Origin: Berberis thunbergii | Taxonomy: Eukaryota > Streptophyta > Magnoliopsida > Ranunculales > Berberidaceae | Direction of reading: 5' to 3' | Length of the DNA: 64,000 nucleotides | Assembly (NCBI GenBank): GCA_003290165.1 | Contig: QNQO01009202.1 | Span: 434,001-498,000, forward strand | Part shown: positions 24,430 through 36,536 of the stretch, one piece after another | Numbering within the stretch: the stretch's first letter is position 1 | Layout of the letters: each line of letters begins with the position of its first letter | Notes under the pieces: model-generated | Told to the model about the DNA's origin: nothing | Seen by the model: only the letters and a program-made list of their open reading frames with translations | The model's database searches: none | Position numbers and translations under genes: made by a program

Positions 24430-26002
24430 TGATGCGTCCAAATCTCGTTGTCGCAAAACAAATGTTAGACTGCCAAGAAACACATTTTTGGTGGTTGAAG
24501 ACTATGATGCTTAAGTCAGCAATTATGTTGAAGAATGAAGTAAATCTGGACAAAACTCTGTTAAAGCTGCATACCTTTGTCAATTGTTCTCTTTACCTAA
24601 TATAATAGTCGCAGTTATTTCTCTGCATGACTTAAGCATGACAGGCACAACGGAGGAAGACGTTCTTCGTAATAGTCTCCTCATTTATGAAGACGCGTCC
24701 GTGGAGACGTAACTCCCTCCACGACTATTTTCTTATGCAATGTTTCTCTTCTTTATGAGAGAAATCGCTCGGACCTGGATTTGGGTCTTAGTTATGACTT
24801 TTTTTGATGAACCTTGTTTGGGCTTTTATGATTAGTTTTGCTCTCTTTGGGCTTTATGAGCTGGCCCGATTTTGGGGTAACCGATTTTTGCGATGGACGA
24901 TTTCTACCACGTGTTCGACAGTGATGATGGTCTATTTTGATGTATCATCAGCTACTCCTCCCTTATTTAGTGGATATGCTCATGTATCCATCAACTGTTG
25001 TGTGTGTTCACTAACTGTGTGACAGGTGGATTTTCGATTTCATCATTATGGTGCATTTAATGTTGTTACTAGCTGTCGCTACTTTTGGCTCTCCGATGTC
25101 CCATCTGTCTGCTTGTTTCAGCGTGATTTTTTGGATTTCGTGTGATTGTCACATTTCGCACGTTTAGCGAACCTTTCGCTGTTCATCCTTATAGAATGAG
25201 GAGTTGAGTGCAGGGTTCTCTCCTTTACGCCCTTTTTATTTCCAGTTGTTTATTTTTTTTTATCTTATTTTTGCTTCGTAACCATGACTATCTTCAAGGT
25301 TTTGAGTAGCAATGCTCTTGATGCTTGTGAGGATTTCTTTTCGCCTAAGCGGGCGACACAGGTGACTTTGGATAGCATTCATCACTACAAGAAAAATTGT
25401 GATCAATAGCGTTTAAAAACCGCTATGGTAGGCTACCATAGCGGTTTAGTAACCGCTATGACAGCCGGCGCTATAATAGACCCAGGGGATATTATAGCGG
25501 TTTTAAAACGCTATGGTAAGTTTGGCTTTTATAGCGTTTCAAAACCGCTATGGTAGCCTCTTCCATAGCGTTTTAAAAACGCTATAGTAGACTCTAAAAC
25601 CGCTATGGACTTATACATAGCAATTTTTTTATTTTTTATTTTAACTATCAAATGACTTTTTATTACACATTTCATAAGTTTTATGTCTAGAAAATAAAAA
25701 TTTTAATGTGCCAAAGTTAAACATTTCCATGAATGGAGGCAAAGTAATGTAATTAATTAATAAACGGTATTACATCGAGTCACAAAATCTATCAAATAAT
25801 AAAAATAATGTAATTAATAAGATAATGTATTACAATTATGGTACTTGGGATAAAAAACTGAAAATTAAGCGATGGTTTTGCCCATTGGATCAATGAGAAT
25901 CATGCCAATAACACCACCCGCTTCTCTAACAAAATGGCTTTTTTGCTTCTAAGGTCTGGGAGTTCAAAATTCTGTTTATGACACTTGGACCTATCAAAAT
26001 TA

Positions 26003-27564
26003 TCAATCACTCCAAGGATCATTTTCTGCCCTCACTTCTGAAGGCTCAACGACTTCTGTTTCAGAGGCTTCGGCAGTTGAAGCAGCTTCAGATTCTTCAG
26101 TGGCATCAGACTCTTCTGATCTTCCCCATCTCCCGCCAAGGGCAATTGCCATCATTTCATATATCTTGTTACCCAAATCAGCTGGACTATCATGCTGCAA
26201 ATATTATCAAGATAGAGTTAAGTAATTATCAAACAGGTTTGGTTCAGAAACAAGTTTCAGAGGGAGTCCTTACTGAGTATCCACTGGAGATCAAAGCCGT
26301 ATCATACAGCAAATCAACTGCTCTTTTAGCTTCACCACTCTCGGGAGCATTCTTGCATGCAGCCTACAGGGTAAAAGATCATCAAAAACTGACCAATGAA
26401 GCCACTGAATGATGACATTCATTCAATATTGACACTTGGAAGAGCTGGGTGCTTCTCCTAGCTGATGGTATGGTATGTTTATGAATCAAAGCACAGATCC
26501 ATGAGATTTCTTAAAAGTTGCAATACTTGAAAAGGAAGTAATAACAATGTTATGCCAAAACAACAGAACAAGGACAATGGATACCACAGATTTCTCAAAA
26601 AATTGCAACACTTATAAAGGAAGCAACAACAATGGTTGCAAATAGCACAAGTTGATTTGTCATTATAGTGAGGCAACATAACAGTGAACACTAGAAGTCC
26701 CAAACATTGATTACTACGTTTACCTCAACTAAAAAGTTAGCAAATGACCTAAAGATGGATTTTCTTTTCCAAAGAAAAAAGGTGCCAGACAAAAGTACAA
26801 ACAATTTGAGTAAGATAATGCCTCTTTAAGTTAGTAGATATTGTCTAATGTTTTTCATTTAGTGCTAACTGCTAAGCACTAGCAGACATGTACACGGCCT
26901 ACAGATTTGATCAAGAGTGAAATCACTGGCAACAACACCTAGTAAGTGCATTACATAACTATAGTTTCCTTCTCCAGGGATGAATAATGCTTTGACACTT
27001 GAGATATAAACTTAACAACTAAAAGATTATGAAAGAAAAACACAAGATAACCAAGACTGCCAGTGAGAGTAGGCATGCTTCATTCATTTGTTGTCTGATA
27101 TCAGAAATGTATGCATTTGACAAAAATCAAACGACATTTAAAAGCGTTATCTTACACTCAAATCTTTAATGATGGGATGATCAGGGTTGACTTCTAATAT
27201 CCTCCTCCCTCTCATGAACTCCAAGCTTGAAGTATCGCCAAGAGTTTGTGCTTTCATGAGTCTTGAAAAAAGAAAAAGAAAAAAAAACAGTTGTCAGTGA
27301 AGCCCTCATGCTAGAAAATAATAATTTGTTTCTATAATGGACTTGGAATCTCAGATGTGATGGCTTTAGCACCAAAAAGGCTATTGTACCTTTCCATGTT
27401 AGCAGACCATCCAAATTTTCCAGAAACAAGCACACAGGGGGATGAATTGAGCCGCTTGGAGACCTGAACTTTAGCAACCTTATCACCAAGCTGCTGCTTT
27501 ATCCAATCACAGAGGAGGATATACTCTTGTTTGTTCTCTCGTTCTTTTACTTCATCCTCATCAC
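26003..27564 (-). pseudogene. HSP90-5: Captured C-terminal exons of plastid HSP90 (HSP90-5 type)
   Basis: Four exons on the minus strand, 27564-27390, 27261-27156, 26363-26274 and 26194-26003, are bounded by GT-AG introns and join in frame. They encode EYILLCDWIKQQLGDKVAKV, SSPCVLVSGKFGWSANME, the LMKAQTLGDTSSLEFMRG block, AKRAVDLLYDTALISSG and the acidic tail ending ENDPWSD, characteristic of chloroplast HSP90. Intact HSP90-5 is a chaperone of about 780 residues; only the last ~185 residues of the dimerisation domain are here, with no ATPase or middle domain. Intron retention implies DNA-level capture by the CACTA element. The upstream exon at 27773-27826 does not join in frame, so an HSP90 product is unlikely. 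Confidence 0.92.
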
Positions 27565-27772
27565 CTGAAATGATTTTTATATACAAGAAGAGAAGTACAT
27601 CAGCAAAGAATCACTGAAGAGAAAGATAAAATGTAGCTAAGATAGATGGTCCCCTGAATTAAATAAATACAAGAAAAAAATAAAAATGTAAATACAAATG
27701 ATAGGTATATTAGTGCACATAAAGTGGAAAAGCCAAAGGTCAATCAGTGACTTACCCAATTACAGAAGTTGC

Positions 27773-30700
27773 ATAGCGCATTTGGAGGCGTTTAACATCA
27801 AAAACTTCAATAAGCCGTAGCCTCTGATAAGAAGCCAAGGTTAAGCTAATTCCAAAAGTGCGTCATTGAGTAAAAAGAAAGGCTTGTGTGAAGAAGAAAC
27901 TTGATAAATAAACCAGCAATTGGTTGCTAAATTGACAGTAGGTTGCAGTAGAAGTAAGAAAACGTGACTCAAGCTGGTAAGGGTGTAGTGAGCCTTCAAA
28001 AAATAAAACAAGTGGTAGATAAGTCTCTATCCATATATTATAATGCAAAACTTGAGGATTCTCTGGCCAAAAAAAATTTTGGTTTCCATCAAATACCCTA
28101 ACATTGCCCTAATGCAAGAATCTTTCTAGAGCTAAAGTTGTCCAAATCCACCATTGTTAAAAAGTTTCTCCAATACCCAATATCCAAAGTCAATGCATTA
28201 CTTAATGAAACAAATTTGAAATATGCAGCCAATACCCAATCAGTCAATGCAGAAATTGTAAATGCGCCAAACACAATCAATTATCATTATAAAACAACTC
28301 TGTTATGTGCCAAACATAAAGGTGAGGACCACCAAACAATCCCACACGAGAAATCTCAAAATAGCTGCACATCAGCCTTGGTGGTATATGTATATAATTA
28401 TTTTTTGTGAAAGGATCAGATGATTATAACAGACTTCCTTCAGCTCATTATCCTCACAAATAACCCTATAAATTAATTAATCATATCATCAATTTATTGC
28501 AAGCTAAAGTAGCTGAAAGTGTATGTTTGGACGATGAAAGATCTGTTGAACTGTTGTATATAGGCAACAAACTTTGACAGATCACCATGAATGGACAAAA
28601 ATCTGTAGAACTCAACATCAGATTCAATTATCTAATCAGTCCAAAGGTATACATCTAATCTTGTTCAATTGAACTTTTCAAGATTGGACCTTGTTGACTA
28701 GATTAGTCTCAACTAGTCAATGTCCAATCACCAAAGCCAAGATTGTTATTAGGAATTTTAAACCATGACCGAAAATAGATAATAAAATTTGCATGCTAGC
28801 AATCGATTTACCAATAAATCAAAACAAAGTACTTGCCTGGATTTTTATGGAGGTATGTTTCCAACAATGTAAGAACGCGAAGTTTGAAAAGAACAAGCTG
28901 GGAATTAGCTGTTTCGCCCCCTGTCTGATTTTTAGCTCCAGTTCATCCATTTCTTCAGTTTCATCAATCTCAAGTACTTCTTCATCATCGTCATCATCAT
29001 CTTCTTCACTACCCATAGCTTGGTGGCGAGGGGGTGACCTTCAACATTCTCAGCAATCCATAATGGGTGATGTCATTACAGAAAAACTTGAAAACCTGTG
29101 CAAAGAAAAAGCAAAATAAATGAAGCACTCATAAATGTCAATTGATTTGAAAAGTCAATATACTTTTTTCTCTATTCTTTCTCTGTCATTATCGAAGTCT
29201 AGCTAAGTATCACCAATTGGCTGAATAAGCTTTCTATTATCGAATCATCACTCGTCACCAATTTCTGAGCTTTCTCATTTGGTGTAACAACAGTTACAAT
29301 GCCTCCTACAAGTTCACATTTGGAAATTATTTTTGGGTTTTTTCTTTCCTCCCTTTTTGTTTCTGGTATTTTGATAATGTTTTGGGTACAATTTCAGAAT
29401 TCAAAATGTCTAGCATTTTGAGGGCTTTTAGCTCTAGAAAACTATCCTTATTATGGCATTACATAATTAATGATAAAATATAAGGATTTCAAACCTCATG
29501 CAATAAATTCATAAGATCCTGCATTGGTGAGTGCAGGGGAGAGGAACATGATGGCTGAAACTAAAAGGATCCTTGTAAAATATTATAATAATGTTCAAGA
29601 ATTATTTTCAGAAGAACCTTCGGAATTCACCAGAGGCATATATGATACCTCAGCAAAGCACTGAAATAGTTCTGCAGTAACTGAAGAAATACTTTCAACT
29701 GTGTTTCTTGAGCTCTGAATCTCCAATTCCATATCTTGCAGTGCCGCCAACAATTCCATTGCAGGGTCAAAGTCCTCCTGTACAAAGAAATTCATATGCT
29801 AAGAAAGAGACAATTTTATATCAAACATTCATATGCAGAGAGGGATATCAACTATGCATTTTCAAGTACATGATAGACCTTAAACAAATATGTATGAAAA
29901 CCGTAACAACCATGCGAAAATAATTTAGGAGACAATCTAATAGACCTCAGTTTTTTCAATAGATGCCTTGAGAGGAGGTTCTTTGAGAGGCAAACTATTT
30001 TCCTTGTGTGCATTTTGAAATTCATGATGAAGCTAAAAAAGAAAAATGAAAAAGATATCAAAATTGGAATCAATCATAAATGAAAAAGGAAAATTTGCAA
30101 AATATTATAGCAAGAAAGATAAACTTAACTCAACCTACTTCACAAAAATAAGAAAGTGAAACAATAATCAGTTAGTTGAATGGAGATTTATCTCTAAATC
30201 CAATACATTAGCCTTTAATAGAATTCTGAGGGCTCAATCATTCTGACCTGCCATATGTACTAATACTACACTTAACATACGAACATATAACTACGTCACT
30301 AATGAAATGAATTTCAGAAGCATTCCTAAAATAACTACCGTGCATTCATAGGCAAGTTAAAAGAGAAGAATCATGCATTACTATTCAAGTCCCAGTTACC
30401 TCTTCATACTTGCCAACAGCAGATATGTTATTTTCTGTAGCCAACTCGATGACATCATCCAAGTTTTGCTGGGATGACTTTTCCGTTTCTAGCATTTTAA
30501 CCTGAAGTACAAAATGAGCTAGTTCAAACTTCATAGGGTGCTAACCTTATAAAACCACTTAACACAAACAGAATTAACCAACATGTTAGAGCCTGGTACT
30601 TAGGAGCTACTTCAAAGGACAAATCATATACAAACAATCCTAGCAGTAAATGTTAATTATCAAAAGCAAAGAAGGGGTCCTTTCTTTGTTTTAAGCCAAA

Positions 30701-32018
30701 AAGATGTCCGATGGGCAAAAATAAGCAGCAATAATTTGCAAACGAATGCATATGCATTTTGTATTTTTAACACAATCTAACTACATTTTCAACTTAAAAG
30801 AAAATTTGTTACTTAAAAAAACACATGAGATAGACTACAAGAAAAAGGCATAAAAATAAACTGACTCATTGAAAAAATTTTAGTTCACTTGCTTTCAGAG
30901 AGAATGTGTGTGTTGACATCATTCTTTGATTAATCCACACAGTTGCGATTAAACTAACAAAATATATCATTCATGGAAATAAGGAGAAAAACAAAAGGAA
31001 GAACGACAGAAACAGAAAGAAATCAGTACTTCAAAAGAACAAAGACTTCATCAGTTCTACCTCGGAATTATATTCTATTCTATTGTGGGATTTGGTAAAA
31101 AGAAAATTTTTATTGGTATAAAAAAAAATACTTAAGCATCTCAGTTGTGAAAAAATCCAGTGAATGCCATGTGCCTATGAAGCTGTGATAATCCCTACAG
31201 GTTTCATTTGTGCTAATAAATTTGAGCATGCACTACCGAGCCTCCAAAAAAGGCACGTGCAGCATATATTAGGATGTAATCCTGTATGAGCCCATGCCTT
31301 TTATATGTAAATTTCCCTCTTTTATGACTGACTTATGTTTATCATGCTCAAGTTTTCTCTGTCTCTGCAAAAAATAATTCTGACTACAATAGCAACATCT
31401 AAAGATTGAGACTACAATAGCCAGATGGCCATGGCTTTTTTTGTAATTCAATTTGCTTGGTTTGTGTTCCATATCTCTATCCATAAATCGGTTCTGAAGT
31501 AAGACCTTAATCTTGCGTAAATACATATATTATGGACATGATCAGACAGACTTCACTGATTCTGAACCCAAATAAAAAACAGCGGGACCACATACATTGG
31601 ATACAATATACAGTTTACACATGGCTCAAGATTTGCACACAACCAAGTAAATTCGATTTCAAAATACCTGTGACAGCAGTTCTCCAGCCCCAGATAGGTG
31701 ATTGAAGCAAAACTCCATGTCATAAACATCATACGAACTATATTGAGGAGAAGGCAGAAACAAAAGTTCTGGATCAATCAGATTAAATGTATAATTATCT
31801 GCCAAGTTGGTTTCTTCCAACTGATCACAAACAGAAAATTCCAATTACAAACAACACCTATTCCTTACTAATTCCAGAATTATTTTGATATTCAGGAGAA
31901 GAAAACGATCTAAATAGTACATGCAATGAAATTGATATACCTTCCACTTTGCACGCTTGAAAAGTACAGAATTCATATCAAGTAGCTTATTGAGTTGTTC
32001 AAGCTCAATCATGACACC
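27773..32018 (-). pseudogene. Exons of an unidentified coiled-coil-like gene inside the CACTA element
   Basis: At least six open segments with plausible splice sites lie in order on the minus strand upstream of the HSP90 exons. They are near 32018-31943 (IELEQLNKLLDMNSVLFKR), 31820-31668 (FNLIDPELLFLPSP, then MEFCFNHLSGAGELLSQ), 30501-30400 (VKMLETEKSSQQNLDDV), 30035-29947 (HEFQNAHKENSLPLKEP), 29777-29640 (EDFDPAMELLAALQDMELEI) and 27826-27773 (RLIEVFDVKRLQMRYAT). A further open segment at 29016-28837 has a poly-acidic EEDDDDDDEEVLEID run. Composition suggests a soluble, largely helical protein. The family is not recognised, and exon ends are approximate. It may be a second captured gene fragment or part of a chimeric transcription unit of the element. 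Confidence 0.5.
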
Positions 32019-32559
32019 TGCAATTCCATCCACTAATCTATTGTCATTTTCAGCATTAAAGAAACATCCGCGATCCTTTACATCTAGGACTAACCTTCTT
32101 GTTGTTGAAGAGATGGAGGTAGAAGCTAACCTTGTTGTTGCTAACCCTGCAAGAACCACTAATTTCAAACCCCACAGAGAGGACAAAACTCAAACACCAA
32201 GCAATCAGAGCCGAACAACATGCAATCAGAAATGAGAACTAATTATGCAGAACCACCAATTCAAATCCCACAGAGGACAGACCTCAAACACATCATCTAA
32301 ATTAGAACCTCCACCCCATTCAGCGGTTTTGCTTCTTAAACTTCATTCCTTCTCAAAGTCATTCAAAACAAATACAATCAACCAAACCCACGCCAAAATC
32401 CACCTAATCAACCCCCATTCACATAATCACCCAACAAACCAACACCCCCAGATATCAAAATTCAACAAAAACAACCAAAATCCAACATGCAAATTCGCAA
32501 TTAACACAAACAAACCAAAACCCATTAAGAAAATCAAACCAAAAACACAATTACCTTCA

Positions 32560-32740
32560 AAACAGCAGGAGATGCAGAGAGAGAGAGCTGCTCGAAGAGA
32601 GACGCAGAGAGAGTGCTGCTCGAAGGAGATGAGAGATGAGCAAGAGATCGAGCAGAGAAAGGAAAGCTAGAAGGAAATGGGAGGCGAGCACGAAGGAGAT
32701 GAGAGGCGAGGCGAGTTCTGTTGTGAATGGGGGGAGAGGA
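32560..32740. repeat. GA-rich imperfect repeats near the CACTA right end
   Basis: Words such as GAGAGAGAG, CTGCTCGAAG and GGAGATGAGAG recur. No coding region is supported. Confidence 0.5.
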
Positions 32741-35529
32741 GAGATAAAGTAGCGAAAAACCCAAAAAAATTTGGGAGCGCCAAAATGCCCGCCAATTGAC
32801 TATAGCTTTTTTTATTTGCAAAGTCATTGAAAATTGACTTTTTATAGCATTGTTATAAAAAACGCTATCCGTGAATGCTATCATTGAGTATTTGTGTTGT
32901 AGTGCATCGTGATTATTCGTTGCCAGCCGATCTCAAAATCATTCTCCCTGAATAGGGTGATAGTCACCATCGTCCAAAGCATGCGATATTGCTCTATACC
33001 CCGGCATGTTCCACTCTGGCTTTCGATTCCTGAGATCATCTGGGAATACTTAGATTTTGTGGCATTGCTCCTGCCCAACTAGTTCCTAATGGTTGGAAGG
33101 TGATGATTGCAACCTTAGCGAGGGTCGTTGCATCTGGTATCCCTCTGAACGTCAAGGTTTTGCATTCCTTGATGGGGTTTGGCGTAAATGCTAACCGCAC
33201 ATGCTATCTCTATTCCCCATCTTGTTTCAAGAATCTGATAAAGGAGTATGGGGGCTGGTCGAGCCCCTGGTTTTATGTATCCATTGCCTCTGACTATTTT
33301 AAGTTGCGCAAAATTCAGATTTTGTGGTTGTTTCGAGAGCCTAAGAGGATCAAATTATCGTTGTCGTTAGAGGAGTAGGAGTTCTGTAACCGGTTTGACA
33401 AGCTTCCTCGAGTCTCCAAGGAAGATTTCCTTACTACAAATGTTATTGTCCATAGTGGCTTGAATTCATTACGTGATGCGGGTCGCGCGGAACTCACGGC
33501 AGTTCATGCTTCAGAGCTTACTGTTGCACGTGTTGGTGATGTGGGTGTTGGCCAGTGAGCGAGTTTCGTTAAGGAGCATGTTGGCTGAATTGCTACTGTT
33601 ACTGTAAGAGACTCTGAGGTGTTAGCTCGGGCATTAGAAAGTGGAAAGTTCCCAGGCCTGCTCCCGAAGAAGAAGTAGCTTGCTACATCGGTTCACGATA
33701 CCATTAGGGCTCCCTCTCTTCCTACGCTTCCCGGGAAAGGAGGTCATGGTGCGGGTGATTTTGCTACATGAGAAGATGAGGAGATAAATCAAGCTCTTGA
33801 GAAGAACAAAAATGAGGTCTCTCGTCCTTTGGACGATCATGAGAAGATTTTTGTTTTTTCGAACGACTTGCCTGTTTATGCCAACCTGATGGTCGGTGAT
33901 TCTCGCGTCATTGATAACAAAATGCTTCAGCTTGGAATCGAGCAGTCTAAGAATCCGAACAGTACCAAGACTCTAGATGATTTCAAAAACGATCCATCAA
34001 TGGAAAGATCGAGTCGTTACTCATGCCCGGGGCTTCAAATCCCCTGTGCACGGGGACTTTGGGATTGCCTGCTACTCCCTCTACTTTTGGTATTGTTTCG
34101 GTTGCGCCCGAGAAGTTTAGCTGGCCTTCTGAGATTGATGTGCAGGACAATGCTCGCAATCTCATTGTCACTTGTCTTGGTCAGTTAGCTAACATGACTT
34201 TTAAGTCTGTGCGCCCGCCACATCGTCATATTAAGGAGGGTCTCCAGCACCTCATGGAAGGAATGACCTATATTACTTATTCGGCCGGGATGGGATCAAA
34301 CTATAAGGTTGTCCGCGATCAGGTGGTGCTCATCGAGCGGAAGCTAGCGGGGCATGACTTGGTTCTTTCTCACATTCTTTACCAATTTGATTTGTTGATA
34401 ACACAATATATAGATCATGCGATGGCTGCTAAGACTTTGCAAACATCGTTGAAAGAGGTTGAGACTATTCAGGATAAGTTTGCTTCTAATCTCGAAACAT
34501 CCGAAGTCAAGCTGGATAGGTTGCGGTCCCGTCTGAGTGTTGCTGAGAAGGAATTGTCCGACTGGGTGGGTGAGCGTGACGAGGCCAATCGTTAAGCAGA
34601 AAAGTATTCCGCCAGTCTCAAGGCTTTTGTGGCGCAAATTGCTCAGCTGAATTATGAGTTTATTGCTACCAAGTTTGCAATTTTCGCTAGACTTACGATC
34701 GTTGAGAATGAATTTGTGTCAACTCGAGCGAGCATTCGTCTGTTACTAACAAGCCAAAGGCTGCAGAAATAGCGGATTGGAAGAAAGTGGTTGATGGTTG
34801 TTATGACCTTTTGGATTTCCTTGAGATGCAAGACTTGGATTTAACCGAGTATTGTTGCTACGTTGAGCAAGTATTTGAGGATGAAGAGGCAATGTTTCAG
34901 ATTCGCTGAGTGACCCAGTTGTCGAAGAACAGTCATCTCATCATCTGTCTGAGCTTGCGCCATCTAGTGGCGCTACTGCTAATGCTGGTACCCCCTCTTA
35001 AATGCCCCCATTGGCACTTTTGTAATCTTTTCTTTTTAGAAGATCAATGGAAATTTGTATTTTGGATTGATTACATCCAGTATGTCTAGCTTATTAGCTT
35101 TTGACATTCATGGTAGAATTATGACTCGTTCGTCCGAAGTTTTGTGAATGGCTTTAATGTTTGACATACTAGCCGCGTACAAGCTCTTGTTACGAAATCT
35201 GATTCTATGTCTGGATTACGATGTTGTACATTATAGTCGACGAGAAAAGGTCTGACTCATATGTCCTGGTACTTTATAATTTCGTGGTTGATCAGACCAG
35301 ATGTTTCATGTTTATGCCCAACTCGTTCGTCCTGATACATATATTTATTTGTTGCTCGATACTCTAGTCATGCTGGGTGTTTTCACGAGTGAGATTTTTG
35401 GTCTGACTTCTTCGTCCTGACCAAACTTTTGTCACTTGAACTCAAAATGGAAGATCGCGAGAAGAGTTTTATTGATGATAGTTTTTCAGGTGCTCTATCC
35501 ATGGTCGTGGTAGTTTTTCACCCTCCGTG

Positions 35530-35735
35530 TTTTCTAACCAGTATGTCCTTGGTCTATTGATTTTCATTACTTTGTACGACCCTTCCCAATTCGGGTTTAG
35601 CTTGCATGCGCTTGGTTTCTCTGTGTTGAGTTGGACTTTCTAGAGCACCCAATCACCGATATTGAATGTGCGGGCCTTTACCCTCTAATTATAATAACCG
35701 AGCTGTTAGTAGGTTATCATTTTGATAGAAGTCGA
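35530..35735 (-). pseudogene. Gypsy integrase C-terminal part
   Basis: The minus strand reads RVKARTFNIGDWVL, a stop, then LNPNWEGSYKV, matching the C-terminal GDWVLRKV and NWEGPY motifs of plant Gypsy integrases. It is separated from the integrase core at 39430-40180 by the hAT insertion. Confidence 0.75.
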
Positions 35736-36089
35736 TTCTCGCTTAGGGATGGCAGTGGGGTGGATTTTCACGGATATCCGCCCCACCCAATCCATTTGGG
35801 GCAGTTTTGGATATGCCTAAACGGATTTTGGGGCGGATACGGATATCCAAACAACATCCATTAAATATTCGGGGCGGATACGGATTTTGCCATATCCGCC
35901 CCACGGATTCCGTTTAAGTGTTGATATTACAAAAATACCCTCAACCCTTTATATGCTGGAAATAAAACCCTCAACCCTTCATATCTCACCTCTCTCTCTC
36001 TCTCAATCACTTTTAATTCTTTTATTTTTTTTAGTTCTCACAGACCTGAGGAGGTGGCTTTTCATCATTCTTCGTCCCTTCTTCTCCCT

Positions 36090-36320
36090 CAAAACAGCGA
36101 GCGACTTCGACACTTCGTCCCTTTTTCTCCCTCAAAACAGCGAGCGACTTCGAGCAACCTCCCTTCGAGCAACCTCCTTTCTTCTCTCTCACAGCGAAGG
36201 CAGCGAGCGACCTACCTTCGAGCGACCTCCCTTCGAGCAACCTCCCTTCTTCTCTCTAAAAGCAAGGCCGCGAAGGGCGGCGGAGGCCGACCCTCCCTTC
36301 TTCTCTCTCACAACGAAGGC
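36090..36320. repeat. Tandem repeat of CTTCGAGCRACCTCC-type units in the hAT element
   Basis: Short units containing CTTCGAGCAACCTCC, TTCTTCTCTCTCACAGCGAA and CAGCGAGCGAC recur in direct order. Open frames through them are low-complexity and not convincing genes. Confidence 0.6.
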
Positions 36321-36536
36321 TGAACTCCGAACTCTCAGATCTTATCAGCAAGTCTAAATCGAAGCTCCCACCTCATCCGCCTTCCTCTCCCCATCAGAGA
36401 TCTAATCTGATCTCAGTTCTCAGATCTCAGAGATCTCAGTTCTGATGTGATCTCTGATCTCAAATTCTATAGATTGATTTTTTTTGCAATATATTGTATT
36501 TTTTTTTAATTTTTTGTATGTAGATTCGATTGTATT

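Larger units (their letters stand above)
25383..32904. mobile_element. CACTA element carrying host-gene exons (Pack-CACTA-like)
   Basis: The left end starts CACTACAAGAAAAATTG and the right end closes TTTGTGTTGTAGTG, the inverted CACTA terminus. The 3-bp duplication CAT lies at 25380-25382 and 32905-32907. Subterminal regions hold many direct and inverted copies of AACCGCTATGG/ATAGCGTTTT, typical of En/Spm transposase-binding repeats. No TNPD- or TNPA-like frame is seen in its 7.5 kb. Instead the minus strand carries exons of plastid HSP90 and of an unidentified gene with intact splice sites. It is inserted in the antisense ORF of the Gypsy element. Confidence 0.93.
25284..34909 (+). pseudogene. 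Antisense ORF of the Gypsy element (Transposase_28-like), interrupted by CACTA
   Basis: On the strand opposite to pol, a long decayed frame starts ATG 25284 and runs to 25382. It resumes in frame at 32908 after the CACTA element and one copy of its CAT duplication, then continues with several stops and shifts to about 34909. GIAPAQLVPNGWKVMI near 33065 and GFGVNANRTCYLYSP near 33180 match the plant family called 'putative gypsy type transposon' (Transposase_28). The C-terminal part (34300-34600) is coiled-coil-like. Antisense ORFs between pol and the 3' LTR are known in Tat-lineage elements; their function is not established. Confidence 0.75.

Noticed and set aside
32245..32670. A 141-residue plus-strand frame at the CACTA right end
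   Set aside because: It has low-complexity Asn/Lys/Pro and Arg/Glu composition from AC- and GA-rich DNA, with no homology and no splice context.
33829..34595. A stand-alone host gene of about 190 residues
   Set aside because: It lies between the Gypsy integrase and LTR, continues a longer decayed frame through the CACTA site, and matches the element's antisense ORF.
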